Source: Oscillospiraceae bacterium (GTDB lineage Bacteria > Bacillota > Clostridia > Oscillospirales > Ruminococcaceae). From it: a stretch of DNA of 56,086 bases. Each line of letters begins with the position of its first letter. The first letter of the stretch is position 1. The notes beneath the pieces are model-generated. The model worked only from the letters and a program-made list of their open reading frames with translations. It made no database searches and was not told the origin of the DNA. A program made the translations under genes and the position numbers. Shown one piece after another: positions 34,464 through 43,386 of this stretch. Location of the stretch: contig JAEDJD010000013.1 of NCBI GenBank assembly GCA_016296505.1, positions 1 to 56,086 on the forward strand, given 5' to 3'.

Positions 34464-35183
34464 TTATAGAGGGTTTCGTTTGATTTTTGCATATCTACGC
34501 GGATACTGGGATGGAGTTGCAGTTATTTTTTTTAGGATGATGACGTTTTTTGTTTCGCTGTCTAACGTATATTCGATCTCTTGTTCTAGTTTGCAGCCGA
34601 GCGCCGATGCTGCTTCAGAAAATCGTTCAATAGACGGATCGTATTGTTTTCCTTTCATTGCAATCAATGAGCCGCCTACTTTTAAAAAACGTACAGCCAA
34701 TTCTGTTAGAATGGAACCGTTTGCCATTGCGCGTGATACTACAAAATCGAATTTGTTCTCATAATCTGGTTCTCTGGAGAGTTCTTCGGCTCGTCCGCAA
34801 ATTGTTTTTGCTGACAATTCCAGTTTGTTTATTGCTTGCCTGCAAAACTCAATTTTGCGAAGCTCGCTGTCCAGCATAGTGACTTGAAGCTTTGAATTCA
34901 TAATTGCGAGTGGTATTGCTGGAATGCCACCGCCTGTTCCGACGTCCAGAACAGTTCCTCCTTTGGATAGAAATTGCAATAAATACGCAGAATCTAAAAA
35001 ATGTCGTTTCCATATTTCAGGTTCGGTTCGGACTGCTGTGACGTTTTGATGTTCGGATTCTAAAAGAAGTAGGGATGCATATTGTTTTAGTTTTTCATAG
35101 GTATCGTTGTTGAGCTGTATTTGAATTTGCGAAAACAATTCTGCACTGGATGCAAATGACATTGTATTATCCACGATGCCCAC
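34464..35183 (-). CDS. rsmG: 16S rRNA (guanine(527)-N(7))-methyltransferase RsmG
   Basis: A 239-residue SAM-dependent methyltransferase (GidB) modifying the 530 loop of 16S rRNA. Motifs: HFLDSAYLLQF near residue 65, the SAM loop VLDVGTGGGIPAIPLAI near 80, and VVSRAMANGSILTEL near 148. Typical length. It follows mnmG, with the mnmG stop at 35167 overlapping this start by 17 bp. The usual downstream noc/parA/parB genes are absent; a terminator containing a parS-like site follows instead. Confidence 0.96.
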   Translation of the reverse strand: MGIVDNTMSFASSAELFSQIQIQLNNDTYEKLKQYASLLLLESEHQNVTAVRTEPEIWKRHFLDSAYLLQFLSKGGTVLDVGTGGGIPAIPLAIMNSKLQVTMLDSELRKIEFCRQAINKLELSAKTICGRAEELSREPDYENKFDFVVSRAMANGSILTELAVRFLKVGGSLIAMKGKQYDPSIERFSEAASALGCKLEQEIEYTLDSETKNVIILKKITATPSQYPRRYAKIKRNPL

Positions 35184-37044
35184 CTGCCTTCAGCCATGTT
35201 CTGAGAATCGATATATCCGCTGGAGAAACGCCGGAAATTCGTGCTGCCTGTGAAAGGTTTTCAGGCATTTGCTTGGTGAGTTTTTCTACTGCTTCGGATG
35301 ATAGCCCTCGTACATCAGAATATGAAATGGTTTGCGATAATTTAATTTTTTCTAAGTGCTCAAGATGAGAGTTCTGCTGTTCCTGACGGGCGATATACTG
35401 TTCATATTTGATTCGATGGCTCACTTCGGCGGATTCCTCGCCATATAATTCGATTTGCAATCCGATCTGTCGAAGAATATCCGTGCAGTTAACTTGCTGA
35501 CGGCGCATAAGTGCGTCCAGACGGATTGACTGTGAAATCGGTGTTGTACCTACTTGTTCCAAATATGTGTTAACGGCGTCAGGCTTCGCGCTTTTTGATT
35601 TGATTTGGTCAATTGCGGAGTCTATTCTTGCCATTTTGGCGGTGAATTCGGACCATCTTTCGTCAGAAATTAGACCGTATTCTCTGCCGATTGAAGTTAA
35701 TCGAGCGTCGGCGTTGGAATGGCGAAGCGATAGACGATACTCGCTGCGTGCGGTCATCATACGGTATGGATCCTCTGTACCTTTACTTACGAGGTCATCA
35801 ATCAGCGTACCGATATAGGAACTCTTGCGTGACAATTCGAGTTCGATTTCACCTTTGACATACGCAGATGCGTTAATTCCTGCAATTAAGCCCTGTGCCG
35901 CGGCTTCTTCGTAGCCTGATGTGCCATTAAATTGACCGGCAGCATATAAACCGTGAAATCCACGGAAACCAAGTGTATGATACAGGCAAATCGGGTTGAT
36001 GCAATCGTATTCGATTGCATATGCAGATCGCATGATTTCAACGTGCTCAAGTCCCTTAACGCTGCGGTACATCTGTAGTTGCACGTGCTCAGGCAAAGAG
36101 GTGCTGAATCCCTGCATATACATTTCTTCCGTATTGAGTCCGGTTGGTTCAACGAAAATTTGATGACGCTCACGGCTTGGAAAACGAATCACTTTGTCCT
36201 CGATAGACGGGCAATATCTTGGTCCGACACCGTGAATCATACCGGAGTATAATGGCGATTCGTGTATGTTTTCGCGAATAATGCGGTGTGTTTCCTCAGT
36301 TGTATTTGCAATATAGCACATAGCGTCATTATGGAATACACGCGCTCGTGGTGAAAATGAAAAAGGCTGCGGATTGGGATCGCCTGTTTGTGCTTGTAAT
36401 GCTGCATAGTTGATGCTGCGACTGTGTACGCGGCAAGGCGTACCAGTTTTGAATCGCCGCAGTTGGATTTGGTGTGCTGTAAGACTTGCCGACAATGATC
36501 GTGCAGGCAAGCAAGCGTCCGGCCCACTTTCAACACCTGTTTTTCCGATATAAACCATACCGTTTAGAAACGTTCCTGCGCAGATGACTACCGCCTTGCA
36601 GGGATATCTTGCGCCAAAACGATTGACAACTGCTGTTACGCATTGATTTTCGTCTATTTCAATGTCTGCAATTTCGGTTTGGATGATTTGCAGATGTTCA
36701 GTGCTTTCGCATAATTGCTTAACATATGTATGGTATCTCTGGCGATCTGCTTGTGCGCGCGGACTATGCACAGAAACGCCCTTGCTCAGATTTAGCATTC
36801 GCATTTGAATGCAGCTTGCGTCGCCTGCTTCCCCCATAACTCCTCCTAGTGCGTCGATTTCACGCACTAAATGCCCCTTAGCGCTTCCGCCAACAGAGGG
36901 GTTGCACGGCATATTGCCGATCTGGTCAAGCGATATTGTGAATAAAGCGGTTTTACATCCACGCCGCGCCGATGCAATTGCTGCTTCCACGCCGGCGTGA
37001 CCGGCGCCGATTACCGCAACATCAAATGGTATGATATCCGACAT
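35167..37044 (-). CDS. mnmG: tRNA 5-carboxymethylaminomethyl-uridine synthase subunit MnmG
   Basis: A 625-residue FAD protein (GidA) that with MnmE modifies the wobble uridine of several tRNAs. The FAD loop AVIGAGHAGVEAAIASARRG (in part VIGAGHAGVEAA) begins near residue 10; PCNPSVGGSAKGHLVREIDALGG (in part CNPSVGGSAKGH), PRYCPSIEDKV and GYEEAAAQGLIAGINA follow, and the C-terminal MnmE-contact region is complete. ATG 37044 has AAGGAGC upstream; the earlier in-frame ATG at 37077 is part of a parS-like site and has no ribosome-binding site. It lies 70 bp after mnmE. Confidence 0.97.
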   Translation of the reverse strand: MSDIIPFDVAVIGAGHAGVEAAIASARRGCKTALFTISLDQIGNMPCNPSVGGSAKGHLVREIDALGGVMGEAGDASCIQMRMLNLSKGVSVHSPRAQADRQRYHTYVKQLCESTEHLQIIQTEIADIEIDENQCVTAVVNRFGARYPCKAVVICAGTFLNGMVYIGKTGVESGPDACLPARSLSASLTAHQIQLRRFKTGTPCRVHSRSINYAALQAQTGDPNPQPFSFSPRARVFHNDAMCYIANTTEETHRIIRENIHESPLYSGMIHGVGPRYCPSIEDKVIRFPSRERHQIFVEPTGLNTEEMYMQGFSTSLPEHVQLQMYRSVKGLEHVEIMRSAYAIEYDCINPICLYHTLGFRGFHGLYAAGQFNGTSGYEEAAAQGLIAGINASAYVKGEIELELSRKSSYIGTLIDDLVSKGTEDPYRMMTARSEYRLSLRHSNADARLTSIGREYGLISDERWSEFTAKMARIDSAIDQIKSKSAKPDAVNTYLEQVGTTPISQSIRLDALMRRQQVNCTDILRQIGLQIELYGEESAEVSHRIKYEQYIARQEQQNSHLEHLEKIKLSQTISYSDVRGLSSEAVEKLTKQMPENLSQAARISGVSPADISILRTWLKAGGHRG

Positions 37045-37060
37045 GATATATGCTCCTTCA

Positions 37061-37076
37061 TGTTCCACGTGGAACA
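37061..37076. promoter_or_regulatory. parS-like ParB-binding site 2
   Basis: TGTTCCACGTGGAACA, identical to site 1, in the mnmE-mnmG gap 17 bp before the mnmG start. Confidence 0.82.
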
Positions 37077-37098
37077 TATTATTTTTGCGTTGTCAGAA

Positions 37099-37114
37099 TG
37101 TTCCACGTGGAACA
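37099..37114. promoter_or_regulatory. parS-like ParB-binding site 3
   Basis: TGTTCCACGTGGAACA, identical to sites 1 and 2, directly abutting the mnmE stop codon (37117-37115) and 38 bp from site 2. Confidence 0.82.
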
Positions 37115-38461
37115 TTATTTTCCGACACAGAACTTGGAGAAAACCCCTTCAACGACATCATCTGTTACATCGGTGCCATTGATTTCACGTAAAGCTTGGG
37201 CTGCAATTTCTAATTCCATATAGATCATATCCAGTTCTGCATCTTGTGCCAACAGCTCACAGCAATTTTGAACGCTATGATCAGCGCGTAGAATCAGTGC
37301 GTTTTGTCTTTCGTTCATAATAACTGGTTGATTGGTAAAAGTAGCGTCGCGAAAAATGAGATTGATCTGTTCTTCAAGCGGTGCAAGCGAATCCGCGTGA
37401 ATTGCTGAAATTGAAAGCGTAGGGGCGTCTATCGCAGGTGGCGTTGCGTTACAGATATCAGACTTGTTCCATAGGACTAGCAGCGGACGATCTTTGCATG
37501 ATGATATGATGTGAATATCGTCCGGTTGCAACCCGACAGCAGCGTCCACTACATAAATAATAAAGTCGGAAGTTTCGAGCGCTTGATAAGCTTGCGATAC
37601 GCCGATGGATTCAATTACATTTTCTGTTTCGCGCAGACCCGCCGTGTCAGACAAAAGCAGCGTAAATTCACCGATTTTCACTTGCTCTGTTACAATATCG
37701 CGCGTAGTGCCGGCATATTCCGTAACAATACTGCGCTGCATACCGCATAACCAGTTCATGACAGAGGATTTACCTGCGTTGGGTTTTCCAAGTAAAACTG
37801 TACGGATCCCTTCACGAAGAATGCGACCATTTTGATACTCAGCCGACATATTTTGCAATTCAGTATGCAGAGATTGCAAATCGGAAAGCAAGGAAGATCG
37901 TTCTAGCTCTGGAGGCATTTCCTCGGCATCGTCCAACCAATAGGCAAACGCGGACATCATATCCACTAAACGCTCGCTAATAGAGAACATACGTTCGCCG
38001 AGCTTTCCTTGTTTTGCAAGATTCGCCTGCCGAAGCGACGCAGCTCCGTCTGCTCGGATTAGATCCATGACGGCTTCCGCCTGTGAGAGTGAGAGCTTTC
38101 CGTTCAAGAAGGCGCGTTTTGTAAATTCTCCAGCGCCTGCCGGCTCGCAACCGAAGCGGAATAACAAAGATAAAATTCGCTTTGACAGATAGATACCGCC
38201 GTGACAGGTGATCTCAACGGTATCCTCGCCGGTATAGCTGTGCGGCGCACGAAACAGCGTCAGCACAACGTCATCAAGCCGTTGCCCGTCATCGGATATC
38301 CAGCCGTATGCGCAGGTATATCCGCGCATCTCCTCAATTTTCGTATTACCAAAAGGTACAAATATATGTGCCGCAGCAGCGATTGCATGATCTCCGGATA
38401 TCCGAATCATAGCAATTCCACCGGCTGCATTCGGGGTTGAAATCGCAGCAACAGTATTCAT
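37115..38461 (-). CDS. mnmE: tRNA modification GTPase MnmE
   Basis: A 448-residue GTPase (TrmE) partner of MnmG. It has the N-terminal folate-type domain (AAISTPNAAGGIAMIRISG in part), helical domain, and a G domain near residues 215-370 with GKPNAGKSSVMN (P loop), AGTTRDIV (G2), DTAGLRE (G3) and NKSD (G4). It ends with the catalytic FCVGK (Cys-x-Gly-Lys). GAGGT precedes the ATG. A terminator after jag separates it partly from the upstream genes. Confidence 0.97.
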   Translation of the reverse strand: MNTVAAISTPNAAGGIAMIRISGDHAIAAAAHIFVPFGNTKIEEMRGYTCAYGWISDDGQRLDDVVLTLFRAPHSYTGEDTVEITCHGGIYLSKRILSLLFRFGCEPAGAGEFTKRAFLNGKLSLSQAEAVMDLIRADGAASLRQANLAKQGKLGERMFSISERLVDMMSAFAYWLDDAEEMPPELERSSLLSDLQSLHTELQNMSAEYQNGRILREGIRTVLLGKPNAGKSSVMNWLCGMQRSIVTEYAGTTRDIVTEQVKIGEFTLLLSDTAGLRETENVIESIGVSQAYQALETSDFIIYVVDAAVGLQPDDIHIISSCKDRPLLVLWNKSDICNATPPAIDAPTLSISAIHADSLAPLEEQINLIFRDATFTNQPVIMNERQNALILRADHSVQNCCELLAQDAELDMIYMELEIAAQALREINGTDVTDDVVEGVFSKFCVGK

Positions 38462-38470
38462 AGCAACCTC

Positions 38471-38499
38471 AAAAAAGAAGGGCGGCTTTATTGCCGCCC
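38471..38499 (-). terminator. Terminator between jag and mnmE
   Basis: Stem GGGCGGC/GCCGCCC with a six-base loop, followed on the minus strand by TTCTTTTTT; it should reduce read-through into mnmE. Confidence 0.88.
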
Positions 38500-38506
38500 A
38501 TTTGGT

Positions 38507-39514
38507 TCAGAAATCAATTTTACCGTAAACGCCGGCATTCAGAGCATCCTCAGGCTTCGGGCGCTTATAATCCTTTTCAAAGCTTGTTGAAAGATCGAGC
38601 TTACGCGGACCTTCAGCACTTGGGCGGCGCTCTCTACGATCACCACCATGTTCATTGCGTCTGCCGCCTTTGTGATTGCCGCGGCGATCATTGCGGCTAA
38701 ACTTGCCGCCATCGCGTATACTGCGCGCATTGCGGTCATCGCGCTTGTAATCCGGCGCAGAATCATTTGTGATAATGACCTTGCGGTTCGGCTCCTCACC
38801 GGATGAATGAGAAGAAACACCTTCAATTTCCGTAACAGCGGAGTGGATGATACGGCGCTCATACGGATTCATTGGTTCGAGTGCAACGCTTCTGCCGGTA
38901 CGAAGTACGCTTTTGCTGATACGCTGTGCAAGTTCCTGAAGGGCTTTTTTGCGCTTTTCGCGATAGCCGCAGGTATCAATCGTCAGACGTACATAATCCT
39001 TATCGCCGCGATTGGCAACCATAGAGGTCAGATATTGGAGCGCGTCGAGCGTATCGCCGCGTCTGCCGATCAAGCCGCCGGCGCCGTTGCCTTCGAGTGA
39101 AAACAGGATGCCGTTTTCGAGTTTGCTGGTGCATTTGACCTCTGGCGCAAGCTGTGCGAGCACCTGTTCCAAATACGCAGCGCCAATCTGCATTTTTTCA
39201 AGCTGAATTTCCTCCGGAACCTCTGGTCTTGCAGTTTCATCAGCTGCTTCAACGATTTCTGGAGTTGCTGTATCTTCTGCAGCGATTTCCACGGTTTGAT
39301 CTTCTTCTGGCGCGTCGGAAATTTCCGTGGGGACAGGTGCAGAATAGCTTGCCTCTATGCGATAATCCTCTTTTTTACCAAAGAGTCCGCCGAGCAGAGA
39401 ACGCTTCGGCTCCTCTAAAACCTGAAATGTAATCTCTGTAGCCGGTACGCCGAACGCGTTTGCGGCTTTTTGCTTCGCTTCCTCTAGGGTAGGAGCAGTA
39501 AAGATTTCGGTCAT
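38507..39514 (-). CDS. jag: RNA-binding protein Jag/KhpB
   Basis: A 335-residue protein with the usual three parts: Jag_N domain (residues 1-55, TLEEAKQKAANAFGVP), an acidic linker, a KH domain near 140-215 (GGLIGRRGDTLDALQYL) and an R3H domain near 220-275 (MNPYERRIIHSAVTEIEGV in part). An Arg/Gly/His-rich tail of about 60 residues is added at the end. KhpB-type proteins bind mRNAs and affect cell division and elongation. The gene follows yidC by 39 bp as in other Firmicutes. Confidence 0.94.
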   Translation of the reverse strand: MTEIFTAPTLEEAKQKAANAFGVPATEITFQVLEEPKRSLLGGLFGKKEDYRIEASYSAPVPTEISDAPEEDQTVEIAAEDTATPEIVEAADETARPEVPEEIQLEKMQIGAAYLEQVLAQLAPEVKCTSKLENGILFSLEGNGAGGLIGRRGDTLDALQYLTSMVANRGDKDYVRLTIDTCGYREKRKKALQELAQRISKSVLRTGRSVALEPMNPYERRIIHSAVTEIEGVSSHSSGEEPNRKVIITNDSAPDYKRDDRNARSIRDGGKFSRNDRRGNHKGGRRNEHGGDRRERRPSAEGPRKLDLSTSFEKDYKRPKPEDALNAGVYGKIDF

Positions 39515-39553
39515 TTCGGTCTGATCTCCCTTCGTTTTAGAATTTACGGAGTA

Positions 39554-40693
39554 TCAATCCACATCAGAGCTTGACTCCTCCGGAATTTCATCTCCATATT
39601 TCAAAGCAGCGCGTTTTCTAGCTGCTTCTATCAGCTTTTTTTCATATTCAGCGCGTTCTTTGCGAGACATTCCATCATCGCCGTCTATATAATGGGCACG
39701 ATTGCCATTGCCTGTTGCGGCATTTTGTTCCTCTGCAATCTGTCTTTGAGATTCCTCCATCATACGCTGCATCCATGTTGGACCTTTTGCAACCTGCTTC
39801 TGTTTTTCCTGTTCGTTGATCTTGGTCAGGCGCTCGCCGGACAGATATTGATAGAGCAGAAGCTGAACAATCAGCGAGATTACGGAGCTGACAAGCCAGT
39901 AGAAGCTCATACCAGCCGGTACAGACATACCGATCCAGAGCGTCCAGAGTGGCGACGTATACAGCATGATGTTCATAGCGCCTGATGTCTGTGCAGCAAA
40001 CGGATTGATTTTGCGGCTGTGACGCTGCGTAATAATGGTCATGATGAGCTGTACGGCTGTAGAGAGAACCGGCAGGAGTACGAGCATGATTGCCGTAAAA
40101 TTCCAGCCGCTTTCCGGATGCAGACTCGGTACGCCAGCAAGGTCAAAGCCGAGGAAGTTATTATTAAAACTGCTCAGCTTGTCCGTAAAGCCGCTAAGCG
40201 AACCAAAGATTTCCGGATTGGTCTTGACGTATTTCAGCAGCAGAAGTTCCGGTCTGGCTTCCAGATTTTTCTCTGCAATATTCTGCGTTTCAAGCCAGCT
40301 TACGAGCAAATCCTTTGCGTCAGTGATCTGCTCTGGCGCAAGGCGCAGGACGTAGGTGAGCGGTCGCATAACAACCTGATAAACGCCGAGCAGAAGTACC
40401 ATAGTCAGAATTGAGCCAAGACAGCCGGCGGTCTGATTGATACCCTCCTCCTGAAAGAGCTTGGTTTGCTCCTCCTGAATACGCTGCGGATTGTTTACAA
40501 AAGACTTCTTGATTTTCTCAAGCTTTGGAGCTAGAAGACCCTGCCGAGCCTGATTCACCTGCATTTTATAGGTATTCGGCAGCGTCAGCAGCTTGACGAC
40601 GAATGTAAATAAAATAATGGCAATGCCGTAGCTGGGGATAAGCTTGTAAATCAGGTACATGACCCAGCCGAGTACTGTTGCGATGAGACTCAA
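39554..40693 (-). CDS. yidC: Membrane protein insertase YidC/Oxa1 family
   Basis: A 379-residue insertase with about five membrane segments (roughly 3-35, 95-115, 200-220, 245-262 and 268-290) and the conserved cytoplasmic loop between the first two (QARQGLLAPKLEKIKKSF in part). The charged C-terminal tail (about 295-379) is longer than in many Gram-positive YidC1 proteins and may touch the ribosome. It inserts proteins into the membrane alone or with SecYEG. The start is TTG 40693, eight bases after GGAGG. No lipobox is present, unlike Bacillus SpoIIIJ. Confidence 0.95.
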   Translation of the reverse strand: MSLIATVLGWVMYLIYKLIPSYGIAIILFTFVVKLLTLPNTYKMQVNQARQGLLAPKLEKIKKSFVNNPQRIQEEQTKLFQEEGINQTAGCLGSILTMVLLLGVYQVVMRPLTYVLRLAPEQITDAKDLLVSWLETQNIAEKNLEARPELLLLKYVKTNPEIFGSLSGFTDKLSSFNNNFLGFDLAGVPSLHPESGWNFTAIMLVLLPVLSTAVQLIMTIITQRHSRKINPFAAQTSGAMNIMLYTSPLWTLWIGMSVPAGMSFYWLVSSVISLIVQLLLYQYLSGERLTKINEQEKQKQVAKGPTWMQRMMEESQRQIAEEQNAATGNGNRAHYIDGDDGMSRKERAEYEKKLIEAARKRAALKYGDEIPEESSSDVD

Positions 40694-40738
40694 ATGCGTT
40701 TCCTCCGATCAATGGAACACAGGACAATATGATGTCTG

Positions 40739-41092
40739 TTATTCAGGCACAAAGCGTTTGCCGTGCCATTTTGTGCGATGAGCAAGCAAAATATCATATT
40801 CCAACGCCGTTTGTTGTGCTTTGGAAAGCGGATCAGGCTGTGGAATCCGATGTCTGCCGAGCAGATCGAACTGTAAAGGGACGGGATCCCAGCCACCCTT
40901 GGAAAAGGGATTGCAGCGCAGAATCCGGAGCGTGCCGAGCCATGTGCCGCGGATTATGCCGAAGCGTTCGATCGCGCCGAGCGCATAAGCAGAGCAGCTT
41001 GGTCTATAGCGGCAGACTGCCGGAAACAGCGGAGAAATAAACCGACGATAAAAGCGAATCGGCGCAGAATAGAGCGCGCGCAGCAGTTTCAT
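40739..41092 (-). CDS. yidD: Membrane protein insertion efficiency factor YidD
   Basis: A 117-residue protein (longer than the common 70-85) with the YidD core IRFYRRFISPLFPAVCRYRPSCSAYA (in part FISPLFPAVCRYRPSCSAYA) near residues 18-37 and RCNPFSKGGWDPVP near 66. The C-terminal tail of about 35 residues is extra. YidD helps YidC-dependent insertion. Its ATG (41092) overlaps the rnpA stop in an ATGA, which fixes the start; the longer upstream frame runs inside rnpA. Confidence 0.95.
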   Translation of the reverse strand: MKLLRALYSAPIRFYRRFISPLFPAVCRYRPSCSAYALGAIERFGIIRGTWLGTLRILRCNPFSKGGWDPVPLQFDLLGRHRIPQPDPLSKAQQTALEYDILLAHRTKWHGKRFVPE

Positions 41093-41502
41093 GACTGTCG
41101 CGCGGCAGATTTTTTGCCGCGAGATTTTTTGTTTTGCGGATTGGGCGTACAGGGAATTTTTCCGCTGCTGACGCCGCAGCAATGTCGGACGCCGCTTATT
41201 AAGAAGCGTTCTGTCAGGATAGCAGAGGACTGCTCTGGCAGGGAACTTCTCGCAACAACAACGAGATCAATGCCGATTGGGAGCATCGGCTCGGCGGCAC
41301 GATACGCCTCACGGATGATACGTTTTGCGCGGTTACGCTTCACGGCATTGCCGATTTTCTTGCCAGCGGTGATGCCGAGGCGGTTATAGGGCAGACGATT
41401 TGGTCTGACATAGAGCAGAGCGCTGCCTAGTGAGCAGAACGCACCGGAGCGATAAAGACGCTGGAAATCGGCGTTCTGATTGAGAATTTGCGTAAAAAGC
41501 AT
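41089..41502 (-). CDS. rnpA: Ribonuclease P protein component
   Basis: A 137-residue basic protein that with the RNA subunit trims tRNA 5' ends. The RNR signature is clear: TAGKKIGNAVKRNRAKRIIREAYR (in part KKIGNAVKRNRAKRIIREAYR) near residues 48-70, with a later DLVVVARS. ATG 41502 follows GAAGGGAAAC; the upstream frame to 41553 has no ribosome-binding site. The basic tail after about residue 110 (GKIPCTPNPQNKKSRGKKS in part) is longer than usual. Confidence 0.95.
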   Translation of the reverse strand: MLFTQILNQNADFQRLYRSGAFCSLGSALLYVRPNRLPYNRLGITAGKKIGNAVKRNRAKRIIREAYRAAEPMLPIGIDLVVVARSSLPEQSSAILTERFLISGVRHCCGVSSGKIPCTPNPQNKKSRGKKSAARQS

Positions 41503-41540
41503 AGAAGTTTCCCTTCGGGGAGTATGGTGTTTCGCATAGT

Positions 41541-41569
41541 AAAAAAGGACCACAATATCTTGTGGCCCT
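41541..41569 (-). terminator. Terminator between rpmH and rnpA
   Basis: Minus strand stem GGGCCACAA/TTGTGGTCC with a four-base loop followed by six T, placed 18 bp after the rpmH stop and before rnpA. It should let much more rpmH than rnpA be made. Confidence 0.88.
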
Positions 41570-41586
41570 CTTACTTGCGTATCGGA

Positions 41587-41721
41587 TCAATAGGTCAGCT
41601 TTGCACGACCCTTTGCACGGCGGCGAGCCAGAACCTTGCGACCGTTCGCGGTTGCCATACGCTTCCGGAAGCCATGCTCCATCTTACGGTGTCTTTTCTT
41701 CGGCTGGTATGTTCTTTTCAT
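41587..41721 (-). CDS. rpmH: Large ribosomal subunit protein bL34
   Basis: A 44-residue ribosomal protein read from ATG 41721: MKRTYQPKKRHRKMEHGFRK, then RMATANGRKVLARRRAKGRAK and a final LTY. This is the full family length. AAAGGAG precedes the start. A consensus promoter lies at 41863-41891. In most bacteria dnaA lies immediately beyond rpmH, but here a histidine kinase gene is found instead. Confidence 0.98.
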   Translation of the reverse strand: MKRTYQPKKRHRKMEHGFRKRMATANGRKVLARRRAKGRAKLTY

Positions 41722-41862
41722 GGAAATCGTCACTCCTTTTCTTTTGTATCATGATGTACCACAGCATTGCAGTACAGCGGATTACAGTATTTTAGGTTGG
41801 GTATCTGCCAACACCTATGATTCACAGTGCGTTCTGAACCAAAGATACCCCTACAAGGCTTG

Positions 41863-41891
41863 ATTATACAGTAAAATCAGGAAAAAGTCAA
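41863..41891 (-). promoter_or_regulatory. SigA promoter of the rpmH operon
   Basis: Minus strand TTGACT (41891-41886), 17-bp spacer, TATAAT (41868-41863), giving a leader of about 140 nt. Confidence 0.88.
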
Positions 41892-41969
41892 TAGTCGCGC
41901 CGGAGATTTGTACACCCTGCCGAGAAAACCGTGCCAGACCCCTGAGAGTTATATGCAAATCCATATGTT

Positions 41970-43367
41970 TCATGATTCTTGCTTATCATACGGATGAATG
42001 ATAAACCAGAATGTCGAACCGACGCCGATGGTGCTGTCCACGCCGAAGGCGTAGTCGTGCATTCGCAGGATTGCCTTGACAATCGAGAGACCGAGTCCTG
42101 TACCGCGCACTTCACGCTTATAATTTTCGCTGCGGTAATACTTATCGAAAATACGGGACAAAGTTTCCTGATCCATGCCGGCGCCGGTGTCGCGCACAGA
42201 AATACGGATACCCTCCGGCAGATGCTGCAATTTGACGAATATCTGCTTATCCTCGCCGCTGTAATTCATTGCGTTGTTCATCAAATTGCAAATGACCTGT
42301 TCAATTTTGACGGCGTCACAGTTCACAATCGCCTCGCCATCCGTTTCCAGCGTGAAGGAGTAGCCGGAGACGTCGCTCAGTCCTAAGTAGCGCTCCACGA
42401 TTTCGTTCAGGCGGTATTCCATATCGAATTCGGAGCGTTCGAGCTTCATCTTACCGTTTTCATATTTGGAAAGATCGAGAATATCATTGACAAGTGCAGT
42501 TAAGCGATCGGTTTCCTCGATGATGACCTGCAAATGCTCAGCGCGCTTGACGGGATTATCGCCGGAGAGATCGCGAATCATTTCTGCATACGCCTTGAGC
42601 ATAGTCAGCGGCGTGCGCAGATCGTGCGAGGCATTGGCGATGAGGTCGCGCTGCATCGCGTCTACGCGGTTGATCTCATGGCTGGCATAGGTCAGCGTTT
42701 CGGCGAGACGTTCGGCTTCATCATAGCCGCTGCCGTCAAACTGGATATCATATTTGCCATGTGCGAGCTGCTGCGCGTCCTTTGTGACGCGGACAATCGG
42801 CTTTGCCAGGCGATCGGAAACAATCATGGAGAGAATTGCGGCGATCAGCACAAGAAGCACTGTAATAATAACGAGCTGCCGACGGATGATGCTGACAGTT
42901 GCGGAGACAGGCGTTAGCGGCGTATTGAGAATCAGGTAACCTTCCGGCATGGAAGGCGAACCGATTACACGTGCATAGATCAGCACATTGACATTTGTAA
43001 CCGGATGCGTATCCTGTCCATAATAGATACCGTTTTGTGATTCGCGCACTAGACGGATAATATCGCTGGCATGATTGTTATTGCCATGAATAAAGCAGCT
43101 TCCGCCCATATAATGCCAATGCGTGAGAGAACGGTTGAACCGGTCGCGCACTTCGACGCAAAGATCGTTTTGTGTGGCAAGCGTGCTGAATTCGTTCGCA
43201 TAATTATCTGTTTGATAAAGCGCAATCATCTTATCGGCAAGCTGCATGATATCCTTGGTTTTCATGCGGTCGTAGAAATTTTGCAGAAACAAGACCTGAC
43301 AGACCCAGAGCAGCAAAAATGTCAAAAGGACAAATTCCATGAACCAGAACCAGATGTTCAGGCGCAT
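41970..43367 (-). CDS. Two-component sensor histidine kinase
   Basis: A 465-residue membrane kinase: first membrane segment about 4-28, extracytoplasmic sensor about 29-160, second segment about 163-188, HAMP about 188-240, dimerisation domain with phosphoacceptor His248 in NASHDLRTPLTMLK, then ATP-binding boxes NLMNNAMNYS (N box), DTGAGMD (G1) and GTGLGLSIV (G2). The signal is unknown. ATG 43367 follows AGGGGGAAATTCC; the upstream frame to 43397 lacks this. It lies 19 bp after the response regulator gene and is cotranscribed with it. Confidence 0.95.
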   Translation of the reverse strand: MRLNIWFWFMEFVLLTFLLLWVCQVLFLQNFYDRMKTKDIMQLADKMIALYQTDNYANEFSTLATQNDLCVEVRDRFNRSLTHWHYMGGSCFIHGNNNHASDIIRLVRESQNGIYYGQDTHPVTNVNVLIYARVIGSPSMPEGYLILNTPLTPVSATVSIIRRQLVIITVLLVLIAAILSMIVSDRLAKPIVRVTKDAQQLAHGKYDIQFDGSGYDEAERLAETLTYASHEINRVDAMQRDLIANASHDLRTPLTMLKAYAEMIRDLSGDNPVKRAEHLQVIIEETDRLTALVNDILDLSKYENGKMKLERSEFDMEYRLNEIVERYLGLSDVSGYSFTLETDGEAIVNCDAVKIEQVICNLMNNAMNYSGEDKQIFVKLQHLPEGIRISVRDTGAGMDQETLSRIFDKYYRSENYKREVRGTGLGLSIVKAILRMHDYAFGVDSTIGVGSTFWFIIHPYDKQES

Positions 43368-43386
43368 GGAATTTCCCCCTAAAAAC

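Noticed and set aside
41722..41969. Replication origin beside rpmH
   Set aside because: No cluster of TTATCCACA-type DnaA boxes or AT-rich unwinding region was seen and dnaA is not adjacent.
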